Positions 52,433-63,300 of a DNA stretch of 64,000 nt are shown piece after piece. The DNA is from Eutreptiella sp. 'Long Island Sound 2002' (Eukaryota > Euglenozoa > Euglenophyceae > Eutreptiales > Eutreptiaceae). The position numbers and the translations under genes are program-made. Where the stretch lies: assembly GCA_964036045.1 (NCBI GenBank), contig OZ038380.1:6781913-6845912 (forward strand), given 5' to 3'. The notes beneath the pieces were generated by a model. The model was not told the origin of the DNA, did no database searches, and saw only the letters and a list, made by a program, of their open reading frames with translations. Within the stretch, counting starts at the first letter, position 1, and every line of letters starts with the position of its first letter.

Positions 52433-53524
52433 AGTCCAATCATGACTTCTGCACAAAGGCTGCATGGCCAAGACCGAGCCAGTTTTGGGGCATTGTGACC
52501 ACAATGTGGGGCACAAACTGTGAGTGCAGCATTGCCGCAAAGAACACATGGTGAGACCCCAGTTTTGTGTGTGATAATGATTTACCACAGTCAAACCATG
52601 ACCTCTGCACAAAAACTGCATGGCCGGGACCGAGCCAGTTTTGGGGCACAGTGGCCACAATGTGGGGCACAAACAGTGAGTGCAGCATTGCCGCAAAAAA
52701 CACATGGTGTGACCCCAGTTTTGTGTGTAATAATGATTTACCACAGTCCAACCATGACTTCTGCACAAAGGCTGCATGGCCAAGACCGAGCCAGTTTCGG
52801 GGCACAGTGGCCACAATGTGGGGTACAAACTGTGAGCTCAGCATTGCCGCAAAAAAGACATGGTGAGACCCCAGTTTGGTGTGTAGTAATGATTTACCAC
52901 AGTCCAACCATGACTTCTGCACAAAGGCTGCATGGCCAAGACCGAGCCAGTTTTGGGGCACAGTGGCCACAATGTGGGGCACAAACTGTGAGTGCAGCAT
53001 TGCCGCAAAAATCACATGGTTAGACCCCAGTTTTGTGTGTAATAATGATTTACCACAGTCCAACCATGACTTCTGCACAAAGGCTGCATGGCCAAGACCG
53101 AGCCAGTTTTGGAGCATTGAGACCACAATGAGGGGCACAAACTGTGAGTGCAGCATTGCCGCAAAAAACACATGGTTAGACCCCAGTTTTGTGTGTAATA
53201 ATGATTTACCACAGTCCAACCATGACTTCTGCACAAAGGCTGCATGGCTAACACCGAGCCAGCTTTGGGGCACAGTGGCCACAATGTGGGGCACAAACAG
53301 TGAGTGAAGCATTGCTGCAAAAAACACATGTTGAGACCCCAGTTTTGTGTGTAATAATGATTTACCACAGTCCAACCATGACTTCTGCACAAAGGCTGCA
53401 TGGCCAAGACCGAGCCAGTTTTGGAGCATGGTGACCACAATGTGGGGCACAAACTGTGAGTGCAGCATTGCCGCAAAAAACACATGGTGAGGCCCCAGTT
53501 TTGTGTGTAATAATGATTTACCAC
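52433..53524. repeat. 7-unit core module, copy 4
   Basis: This copy lies 2652 bp after copy 3. The marker TGAAGCATTGCTGC is at 53305. It carries GGCCGGGACC at about 52622 and GGGTACAAACTG at about 52821. GGGTACAAACTG is shared with copy 5 but not with copies 1-3, so copies 4 and 5 are the closest pair. Confidence 0.83.
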
Positions 53525-53879
53525 AGTCCAATCATGACTTCTGCACAAAGGCTGCATGGCCAAGACCGAGCCAGCTTTGGGGCACAGTGGCCACAATGTG
53601 GGGCACAAACAGTGAGTGCAGCATTGCCGCAAAAAACATATGGTGAGACCCCAGTTTTGTGTGCAATAATGATTTACCACAGTCCAACCATGACTTCTGC
53701 ACAAAGGCTGCATGGCCAAGACCGAGCCAGTTTTGGAGCATTGTGACCACAATGAGGGGCACAAACTGTGAGTGCAGCATTGCCGCAAAAAACAAATGGT
53801 TAGACCCCAGTTTTGTGTGTAATAATGATTTACCACAGTCCAACCATGACTTCTGCACAAAGGCTGCATGGCCGGGACC

Positions 53880-53893
53880 GAGCCAGTTTTGGG
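53880..53893. other. Empty SINE target site in a paralogous copy
   Basis: GAGCCAGTTTTGGG occurs here once and uninterrupted, 3120 bp (20 units) left of the occupied site. The 120 bp on its left equal 56881-57000, including the private GGCCGGGACC and AACAAATGG. The sequence on its right equals the DNA after the SINE for several hundred bases. Confidence 0.88.
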
Positions 53894-55759
53894 GCACAGT
53901 GGCCACAATGTGGGGCACAAACTGTGAGTGCAGCATTGCCGCAAAAAACACATGGTTAGACCCCAGTTTTGTGTGCAATAATGATTTACCACAGTCCAAC
54001 CATGACTTCTGCACAAAGGCTGCATGGCCAAGACCGAGCCAGTTTTGGAGCATTGTGACCACAACGTGGGGCACAAACAGTGAGTGCAGCATTGCCGCAA
54101 AAAACACATGGTGTGACCCCAGTTTTGTGTGCAATAATGCTTTACCACAGTCCAATCATGACTTCTGCACAAAGGCTGCATGGCCAAGACCGAGCCAGTT
54201 TTGGGGCACAGTGGCCACAACGTGGGGCACAAACTGTGAGTGCAGCATTGCCGCAAAAAACACATGCTGAGACCCCAGTCTTGTGTGTAATAATGATTTA
54301 CCACAGTCCAACCATGACTTCTGCACAAAGGCTGCATGGCCAAGACCGAGCCAGTTTTGGAGCATTGTGACCACAATGAGGGGCACAAACTGTGAGTGCA
54401 GCATTGCCGCAAAAAACAAATGGTTAGACCCCAGTTTTGTGTGTAATAATGATTTACCACAGTCCAACCATGACTTCTGCACAAAGGCTTCATGGCCGGG
54501 ACCGAGCCAGTTTTGGGGCACAGTGGCCACAATGTGGGGCACAAACTGTGAGTGCAGCATTGCCGCAAAAAACACATGGTTAGACCCCAGTTTTGTGTGC
54601 AATAATGCTTTACCACAGTCCAATCATGACTTCTGCACAAAGGCTGCATGGCCAAGACCGAGCCAGTTTTGGAGCATTGTGACCACAACGTGGGGCACAA
54701 ACAGTGAGTGCAGCATTGCCGCAAAAAACACATGCTGAGACCCCAGTCTTGTGTGTAATAATGATTTACCACAGTCCAACCATGACTTCTGCACAAAGGC
54801 TGCATGGCCAAGACCGAGCCAGTTTTGGGGCACAGTGCCCACAATGTGGGGTACAAAGTGTGAGTGCAGCATTGCCGCAAAAAACATACGGTGAGGCCCC
54901 AGTTTTGTGTGTAATAATGATTTACCACAGTCGAATCATGACTTCTGCACAAAGGCTGCATGGCCAAGACCCAGTCAGTTTTGGGGCACAGTGGCCACAA
55001 TGTGGGGCACAAACTGTGAGTGCAGCATTGCCGCAAAAAACACATGGTGAGACCCCTGTTTTGTGTGCAATAATGATTTACCACAGTCCAACCATGACTT
55101 CTGCACAAAGGCTGCATGGCCAAGACCCAGTCAGTTTTGGGGCACAGTGGCCACAATGTGGGGCACAAACAGTGAGTGCAGCATTGCCGCAAAAAACACA
55201 TGGTTAGACCCCAGTTTTGTGTGCAATAATGATTTACCACAGTCCAACCATGACTGCTGCACAAAGGCTGCATGGCCAAGACCGAGCCAGTTTTGCGGCA
55301 CAGTGGCCACAATGTGGGGCACAAACTGTGAGTGCAGCATTGCCGCAAAAGACACACTTTGAGACCCCTGTTTTGTGTGCAATAATGATTTACCACAGTC
55401 CAATCATGACTTCTGCACAAAGGCTGCATGGCCAAGACCGAGCCAGTTTTGAAGCATTGTGACCACAATGTGGGGCACAAACAGTGAGTGCAGCATTGCC
55501 GCAAAAAACACATGGTGTGACCCCTGTTTTGGGTGCAATAATGATTCACCACAGTCCAACCATGACTTCTGCACAAAGGCTGCATGGCCAAGACCGAGCC
55601 AGTTTTGGAGCATTGTGACCACACTGTGGGGCACAAACTGTGAGTGCAGCATTGCCGCAAAAAACACATGCTGAGACCCCAGTTTTGTGTGCAATAATGA
55701 TTTACCACAGTCCAATCATGACTTCTGCACAAAGGCTGCATGGCCAAGACAGAGCCAGC

Positions 55760-56650
55760 TTTGGGGCACAGTGGCCACAATGTGGGGCACAAACAGTGAG
55801 TGCAGCATTGCCGCAAAAAACACATGGTTAGACCCCAGTTTTGTGTGTAATAATGATTTACCACAGTCCAACCATGACTTCTGCACAAAGGCTGCATGGC
55901 CAAGACCGAGCCAGTTTCGGGGCACAGTGGCCACAATGTGGGGTACAAACTGTGAGCTCAGCATTGCCGCAAAAACGACATGGTGAGACCCCAGTTTGGT
56001 GTGTAGTAATGATTTACCACAGTCCAACCATGACTTCTGCACAAAGGCTGCATGGCCAAGACCGAGCAAGTTTTGGGGCACAGTGGCCACAATGTGGGGC
56101 ACAAACTGTGAGTGCAGCATTGCCGCAAAAATCACATGGTTAGACCCCAGTTTTGTGTGTAATAATGATTTACCACAGTCCAACCATGACTTCTGCACAA
56201 AGGCTGCATGGCCAAGACCGAGCCAGTTTTGGAGCATTGAGACCACAATGAGGGGCACAAACTGTGAGTGCAGCATTGCCGCAAAAAACACATGGTTAGA
56301 CCCCAGTTTTGTGTGTAATAATGATTTACCACAGTCCAACCATGACTTCTGCACAAAGGCTGCATGGCTAACACCGAGCCAGCTTTGGGGCACAGTGGCC
56401 ACAATGTGGGGCACAAACAGTGAGTGAAGCATTGCTGCAAAAAACACATGTTGAGACCCCAGTTTTGTGTGTAATAATGATTTACCACAGTCCAACCATG
56501 ACTTCTGCACAAAGGCTGCATGGCCAAGACCGAGCCAGTTTTGGAGCATTGTGACCACAATGTGGGGCACAAACTGTGAGTGCAGCATTGCCGCAAAAAA
56601 CACATGGTGAGGCCCCAGTTTTGTGTGTAATAATGATTTACCACAGTCCA
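55760..56650. repeat. 7-unit core module, copy 5 (5' part replaced)
   Basis: The marker TGAAGCATTGCTGC is at 56425, 3120 bp (20 units) after copy 4. The match to the core begins only near 55760; the first one to two units come from another lineage (GACAGAGCCAGC). The surrounding 3120-bp repeat relation continues to the SINE insertion at 57014 and beyond it. Confidence 0.8.
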
Positions 56651-56999
56651 ACCATGACTTCTGCACAAAGGCTGCATGGCCAAGACCGAGCCAGCTTTGG
56701 GGCACAGTGGCCACAATGTGGGGCACAAACAGTGAGTGCAGCATTGCCGCAAAAAACACATGGTGAGACCCCAGTTTTGTGTGCAATAATGATTTACCAC
56801 AGTCCAACCATGACTTCTGCACAAAGGCTGCATGGCCAAGACCGAGCCAGTTTTGGAGCATTGTGACCACAATGAGGGGCACAAACTGTGAGTGCAGCAT
56901 TGCCGCAAAAAACAAATGGTTAGACCCCAGTTTTGTGTGTAATAATGATTTACCACAGTCCAACCATGACTTCTGCACAAAGGCTGCATGGCCGGGACC

Positions 57000-57013
57000 G
57001 AGCCAGTTTTGGG
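57000..57013. repeat. Target-site duplication, left copy
   Basis: GAGCCAGTTTTGGG borders the SINE tail and is repeated exactly at 57302-57315. It is ordinary satellite sequence (unit positions about 100-113). A length of 14 bp is usual for LINE-type target-primed integration. Confidence 0.92.
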
Positions 57014-57082
57014 TAAAGGTAAAGGTAAGTTGCTCGGGCGATCTCCGAACTCCAGCGTATCAGTGATCCCTACCTGTCCCTC

Positions 57083-57165
57083 GCAGCATCCCTTCCGGCT
57101 CGCGGGGTCACCGACACCCTAGCGCCTAGGACACTGCGTTCCGCCCCCACCGGGGTTCGAACCGA
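57083..57165 (-). repeat. 83-bp module in the SINE, distal copy
   Basis: This matches 57167-57249 with about ten differences in 83 positions and a period of 84 bp. Each copy runs (plus strand) from GC[A/T]GCATCCCTTCCGG through CTAGCGCCT to TTCGAACCGA and ends with a B-box motif. This copy is followed on the minus strand by the unique tail region. Confidence 0.88.
57153..57163 (-). promoter_or_regulatory. Second B-box motif in the SINE body
   Basis: The minus strand reads GGTTCGAACCC, 84 bp downstream of B box 1, as part of the duplicated module. No matching A box precedes it, so it is probably a relic of the duplication. Binding by TFIIIC is possible but not shown. Confidence 0.75.
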
Positions 57166-57166
57166 C

Positions 57167-57249
57167 GCTGCATCCCTTCCGGCTCGCGGGGCCACTGGCA
57201 CCCTAGCGCCTGGGACAATGCGTTTGGCCTCCACCGGGATTCGAACCGA
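57167..57249 (-). repeat. 83-bp module in the SINE, proximal copy (contains B box 1)
   Basis: This is the partner of 57083-57165, next to the tRNA-like head. Differences include GGGGCCACTGGC against GGGGTCACCGAC and GTTTGGCCTCC against GTTCCGCCCCC. The level of divergence suggests the duplication belongs to the family ancestor and not to this single copy. Confidence 0.88.
57237..57247 (-). promoter_or_regulatory. Pol III B box 1 of the SINE
   Basis: The minus strand reads GGTTCGAATCC, matching the B-box/T-arm consensus GGTTCGANNCC. It lies 32 bases after the A box, within the spacing found in tRNA genes, so this is probably the functional partner of the A box. Confidence 0.87.
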
Positions 57250-57256
57250 GCACCTT

Positions 57257-57290
57257 TAGTTCAGGCGTCACGTGCATGACCGCTGAACTA
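57257..57290 (-). other. 34-nt hairpin in the SINE head
   Basis: On the minus strand TAGTTCAG (57290-57283) is the exact inverse complement of CTGAACTA (57264-57257). Between them GTCA pairs with TGAC around a TGCACG loop, with a two-base mismatch in the stem. The A box forms the 5' arm. This fold replaces the D and anticodon arms of a normal tRNA, so the head is not a functional tRNA gene. Confidence 0.7.
57280..57290 (-). promoter_or_regulatory. Pol III A box of the SINE
   Basis: The minus strand reads TAGTTCAGCGG, which fits the tRNA A-box consensus TRGYNNARNNG at every position. It begins 13 bases from the head end, as expected for a type 2 internal promoter. Confidence 0.85.
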
Positions 57291-57301
57291 CGAGACCTTC
57301 G

Positions 57302-57315
57302 GAGCCAGTTTTGGG
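57302..57315. repeat. Target-site duplication, right copy
   Basis: This is an exact 14-bp copy of 57000-57013 next to the 5' (head) end of the SINE. The satellite resumes from it without loss of bases. Confidence 0.92.
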
Positions 57316-60300
57316 GCACAGTGGCCACAATGTGGGGCACAAACTGTGAGTGCAGCATTGCCGCAAAAAACACATGGTTAGACCCCAGTTTTGTGTGCAA
57401 TAATGATTTACCACAGTCCAACCATGACTTCTGCACAAAGGCTGCATGGCCAAGACCGAGCCAGTTTTGGAGCATTGTGACCACAACGTGGGGCACAAAC
57501 AGTGAGTGCAGCATTGCCGCAAAAAACACATGGTGTGACCCCAGTTTTGTGTGCAATAATGCTTTACCACAGTCCAATCATGACTTCTGCACAAAGGCTG
57601 CATGGCCAAGACCGAGCCAGTTTTGGGGCACAGTGGCCACAACGTGGGGCACAAACTGTGAGTGCAGCATTGCCGCAAAAAACACATGCTGAGACCCCAG
57701 TCTTGTGTGTAATAATGATTTACCACAGTCCAACCATGACTTCTGCACAAAGGCTGCATGGCCAAGACCGAGCCAGTTTTGGGGCACAGTGCCCACAATG
57801 TGGGGTACAAAGTGTGAGTGCAGCATTGCCGCAAAAAACATACGGTGAGGCCCCAGTTTTGTGTGTAATAATGATTTACCACAGTCGAATCATGACTTCT
57901 GCACAAAGGCTGCATGGCCAAGACCCAGTCAGTTTTGGGGCACAGTGGCCACAATGTGGGGCACAAACTGTGAGTGCAGCATTGCCGCAAAAAACACATG
58001 GTGAGACCCCTGTTTTGTGTGCAATAATGATTTACCACAGTCCAACCATGACTTCTGCACAAAGGCTGCATGGCCAAGACCGAGCCAGTTTTGGGGCACA
58101 GTGGCCACAATGTGGGGCACAAACTGTGAGTGCAGCATTGCCGCAAAAGACACACTTTGAGACCCCTGTTTTGTGTGCAATAATGATTTACCACAGTCCA
58201 ATCATGACTTCTGCACAAAGGCTGCATGGCCAAGACCGAGCCAGTTTTGAAGCATTGTGACCACAATGTGGGGCACAAACAGTGAGTGCAGCATTGCCGC
58301 AAAAAACACATGGTGTGACCCCTGTTTTGTGTGCAATAATGATTTACCACATTCCAACCATGACTTCTGCACAAAGGCTGCATGGCCAAGACCGACCCAG
58401 TTTTGGAGCATTGTGACCACACTGTGGGGCACAAACTGTGAGTGCAGCATTGCCGCAAAAAACACATGCTGAGACCCCAGTTTTGTGTGCAATAATGATT
58501 TACCACAGTCCAATCATGACTTCTGCACAAAGGCTGCATGGCCAAGACAGAGCCAGCTTTGGGGCACAGTGGCCACAATGTGGGGCACAAACAGTGAGTG
58601 CAGCATTGCCGCAAAAAACACATGGTGAGACCCCAGTCTTGTGTGTAATAATGATTTACCACAGTCCAACCATGACTTCTGCACAAAGGCTGCATGGCCA
58701 AGACCGAGCCAGTTTTGGGGCACAGTGGCCACAATGTGGGGCACAAACAGTGAGTGCAGCATTGCCGCAAAAAACACATGGTGAGACCCCAGTTTTGTGT
58801 GTAATAATGATTTATCACAGTCGAACCACGACTTCTGCACAAAGGCTGCATGGCCAAGACCGAGCCAGTTTTGGGGCACAGTGGCCACAATGTGGGGCAC
58901 AAACTGTGAGTGCAGCATTGCCGCAAAAAACACATGGTGAGACCCAAGTTTGGGGTGTAATAATGATTTACCACAGTCGAATCATGACTTCTGCACAAAA
59001 TCTGCATGGCCAAGACCGAGCCAGCTTTCGAGCATTGTGACCACAATGTGGGACACAAACTGTGAGTGCAGCATTGCCGCAAAAAACACATGGTGAGGCC
59101 CCAGTTTTGTGTGTAATAATGATTTACCACAGTCCAACCATGACTTCTGCACAAAGGCTGCATGGCCAAGACCGAGCCAGTTTTTGGGCACAGTGGCCAC
59201 AATGTGGGGCACAAACTGTGAGTGCAGCATTGCCGCAAAAAACACATGGTGAGACCCCAGTTTTGTGTGTAATAATGATTTACCACAGTCCAACCATGAC
59301 TTCTGCACAAAAACTGCTTGGCCAAGACCGAGCCAGTTTTGGGGCACAGTGGCCACAATGTGGGGCACAAACAGTGAGTGCAGCATTGCCGCAAAAAACA
59401 CATGGTTAGACCCCAGTTTTGTGTGTAATAATGATTTACCACAGTCCAACCATGACTTCTGCACAAAGGCTGCATGGCCAAGACCGAGCCAGTTTTGGGG
59501 CACAGTGGCCACAATGTGGGGCACAAACTGTGAGTGCAGCGTTGCCGCAAAAAACACATGGTGAGACCCCAGTTTTGTGTGTAGTAATGATTTACCACAG
59601 TCCAACCATGACTTCTGCACAAAGGCTGCATGGCCAAGACCGAGCCAGTTTTGGGGCACATTGGCCACAATGAGAGGCACAAACTGTGAGTGCAGCATTG
59701 CCGCAAAAAACACATGCTGAGACCCCAGTTTTGTGTGTAATAATGAGTTACCACAGTCGAACCACGACTTCTGCACAAAGGCTGCATGGCCAAGACCGAG
59801 CCAGTTGTGGGGCACAGTGGCCACAATGTGGGGCACAAACTGTGAGTGCAGCGTTGCCGCAAAAAACACATGGTGAGACCCAAGTTTGGGGTGTAATAAT
59901 GATTTACCACAGTCCAATCATGATTTCTGCACAAAATCTGCATGGCCAAGACCGAGCCAGCTTTGGAGCATTGTGACCACAATGTGGGACACAAACTGTG
60001 AGTGCAGCATTGCCGCAAAAAACACATGGTGAGGCCCCAGTTTTGTGTGTAATAATGATCTACCACAGTCCAACCATGACTTCTGCACAAAGGCTGCATG
60101 GCCAAGACCGAGTCAGTTTTGGGGCACAGTGGCCACAATGTGGGGCACAAACTGTGAGTGCAGCATTGCCGCAAAAAACACATGGTGAGACCCCAGTTTT
60201 GTGTGCAATAATGATTTACCACAGTCCAACCATGACTTCTGCACAAAGGCTGCATGGCCAAGACCGAGCCAGCTTTGGAGCACTGTGACCACAATGAGGG

Positions 60301-63300
60301 GCACAAACTGTGAGTGCAGCATTGCCGCAAAAAACACATGGTTAGACCCCAGTTTTGTGTGTAATAATGATTTACCACAGTCCAACCATGACTTCTGCAC
60401 AAAGGCTGCATGGCCAAGACCGAGCCAGTTTTGGGGCACGGTGGCCACAATGTGGGGCACAAACTGTGAGTGCAGCATTGCCGCAAAACACACACGGTGA
60501 GACCCCAGTTTTGTGTGTACCAATGATTTACCACAGTCCAACCATGACTTCTGCACAAAACTTGTATGGCCAAGACCGAGCCAGTTTTGGAGCATTGTGA
60601 CCACAATGTGGGGCACAAACTGTGAGTGCAGCATTGCCGCAAAAAACACATGGTGACACCCCAGTTTTGTGTGCAATAATGATTTACCACAGTCCAACCA
60701 TGACTTCTGCACAAAGGCTGCATGGCCAAGACCGAGCCAGTTTTGGAGCATTGTGACCAGAATGAGGGGCACAAACTGTGAGTGCAGCATTGCCGCAAAA
60801 AACACATGGTGAGACCCCAGTTTTGTGTGTAATAATGATTTACCACAGTCCAACCATGACTTCTGCACAAAGGCTGCATGGCCAAGACCGAGCCAGTTTT
60901 GGGGCACAGTGGCCACAATGTGGGGCACAAACTGTGAGTGCAGCATTGCCGCAAAAAACACACGGTGAGACCCCTGTTTTGTGTGTAATAATGATTTACC
61001 ACAGTCCAATCATGACTTCTGCACAAAAAATGTATGGCCAAGACCGAGCCAGTTTTGGAGCATTGTGACCACAATGTGGGGCACAAACTGTGAGTGCAGC
61101 ATTGCCGCAAAAAACATACGGTGAGGCCCCAGTTTTGTGTGTAATAATGATTTACCACAGTCCAACCATGACTTCTGCACAAAGGCTGCATGGCCAAGAC
61201 CCAGTCAGTTTTGGAGCATTGTGACCACAATGAGGGGCACAAACAGTGAGTGCAGCATTGCCGCAAAAAACACACGGTGAGGCCCCAGTTTTGTGTGTAA
61301 TAATGATTTACCACAGTCCAATCATGACTTCTGCACAAAGGCTGCATGGCCAAGACCGAGCCAGTTTTGGGGCACAGTGGCCACAATGTGGGGCACAAAC
61401 TGTGAGTGCAGCATTGCCGCAAAAAACACATGGTTAGACCCCAGTTTTGTATGCAATAATGATTTACCACAGTCCAATCATGAATTCTGCACAAAGGCTG
61501 CATGGCCAAGACCGAGCCAGTTTTGGGGCATAGTGGCCACAAGGTGGGGCACAAACTGTGAGTGCAGCATTGCCGCAAATAACACATGGTGAGACCCCAG
61601 TTTTGTGTGTAATAATGATTTACCACAGTCCAACCATGACTTCTGCACAAAGGCTGCATGGCCAAGACCGACCCAGTTTTGGAGCATTGTGACCACAATG
61701 AGGGGCACAAACAGTGAGTGCAGCATTGCCGCAAAAAACACACGGTGAGGCCCCAGTTTTGTGTGTAATAATGATTTACCACAGTCCAATCATGACTTCT
61801 GCACAAAGGCTGCATGGCCAAGACCGAGCCAGTTTTGGGGCACAGTGGCCACAATGTGGGGCACAAACTGTGAGTGCAGCATTGCCGCAAAAAACACATG
61901 GTTAGACCCCAGTTTTGTGTGCAATAATGATTTACCACAGTCCAACCATGACTTCTGCACAAAGGCTGCATGGCCAAGACCGAGCCAGTTTTGGGGCATA
62001 GTGGCCACAAGGTGGGGCACAAACTGTGAGTGCAGCATTGCCGCAAATAACACATGGTGAGACCCCAGTTTTGTGTGTAATAATGATTTACCACATTCCA
62101 ACCATGACTTCTGCACAAAGGCTGCATGGCCAAGACCGAGCCAGTTTTGGAGCATTTTGACCACAATGTGGGGCACAAACAGTGAGTGCAGCATTGCCGC
62201 AAATAACACATGGTGAGACCCCAGTTTTGTGCGTAATAATGATTTACCACAGTCCAACCATGACTTCTGCACAAAGGCTGCATGGCCAAGACCGAGCCAG
62301 TTTTGGAGCATTGTGACCACAATGTGGGGCACAAACAGTGAGTGCAGCATTGCCGCAAATAACACATGGTGAGACCCCAGTTTTGTGTGTAAGAATGATT
62401 TACCACAGTCCAACCATGACTTCTGCACAAAGGCTGCATGGCCAAGACCGAGCCAGTTTTGGGGCACAGTGGCCACAATGTGGGGCACAAACTGTGAGTG
62501 CAGCATTGCCGCAAAAAACACACGGTGAGACCCCAGTTTTGTGTGTAATAATGATTTACCACAGTCCAATCATGACTTCTGCACAAAAACTGTATGGCCA
62601 AGACCGAGCCAATTTTGGAGCATTGTGACCACAATGTGGGGCACAAACTGTGAGTGCAGCATTGCCGCAAAAAACACATGGTGAGACCCCAGTTTTGTGT
62701 GTAATAATGATTTACCACAGTCCAACCATGACTTCTGCACAAAGGCTGCATGGCCAAGACCGAGCCAGTTTTGGAGCATTTTGACCACAATGTGGGGCAC
62801 AAACAGTGAGTGCAGCATTGCCGCAAATAACACATGGTGAGACCCCAGTTTTGTGTGTAATAATGATTTACCACAGTCCAACCATGACTTCTGCACAAAG
62901 GCTGCATGGCCAAGACCGAGCCAGTTTTGGAGCATTGTGACCACAATGTGGGGCACAAACAGTGAGTGCAGCATTGCCGCAAATAACACATGGTGAGACC
63001 CCAGTTTTGTGTGTAATAATGATTTACCACAGTCCAACCATGACTTCTGCACAAAAACTGCATGGCCAAGACCGAGCCAGTTTTGGGGCATAGTGGCCAC
63101 AATGTGGGGCACAAAGTGTGAGTGCAGCATTGCCGCAAAAAACACATGGTGAGACCCCAGTTTTGTGTGTAATAATGATTTACCACAGTCCAACCATGAC
63201 TTCTGCACAAAGGCTGCATGGCCAAGACCGAGCCAGTTTTGGGGCACAGTGGCCACAATGTGGGGCACAAACTGTGAGTGCAGCATTGCCGCAAAAAACA

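Larger units (their letters stand above)
1..57013. repeat. 156-bp tandem satellite array, left part
   Basis: Head-to-tail units each begin with TGCCGCAAAA and recur every 156 bp. Checked unit starts are 1, 157, 8425, 8580, 34319, 34476, 45088 and 45201. Landmarks within a unit, by position: A-tract at 6-12, CATGG or TACGG near 15-19, GACCCCAG at 23-30, TTTTGTGTG at 31-39, AATAATGATTTACCACAG at 41-58, TGACTTCTGCACAAA at 67-81, GCATGGCCAAGACCGAGCC at 86-104, a dyad-symmetric TGGCCACAATG near 120-130, and GTGAGTGCAGCAT at 144-156. Units differ from each other mainly by single-base substitutions and very rarely by indels. This is typical of satellite DNA homogenised by unequal exchange or gene conversion. 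I do not recognise the family by name. The strand is arbitrary. Confidence 0.98.
57014..57301 (-). mobile_element. tRNA-derived SINE retroposon
   Basis: This 288-bp non-satellite insert interrupts the array. Read on the minus strand it starts with CCGAAGGTCTCG (the first C lies in the target-site copy), has a tRNA-like head with a perfect Pol III A box and B box, a GC-rich body containing a second B box in a duplicated module, and ends in CTTACCTTTACCTTTA. That order (promoter head, body, short-repeat tail next to a target-site duplication) is the hallmark of a SINE moved by a partner LINE. There is no open frame of note; SINEs are non-autonomous. No TTTT run occurs inside the element on its own strand. 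The first downstream T-tract is the satellite A-tract at 56907-56912, which could terminate a Pol III transcript about 100 bp past the tail. The family is not identified. Confidence 0.9.

Noticed and set aside
57014-57082. Telomere-like (GGTAAA)n at the SINE edge
   Set aside because: Only about two and a half copies, placed exactly between the SINE body and the target-site duplication, so it is the retroposon tail.
57237-57301. Functional tRNA gene on the minus strand
   Set aside because: A and B boxes are intact, but no cloverleaf forms: the acceptor ends do not pair and the middle folds as a hairpin.
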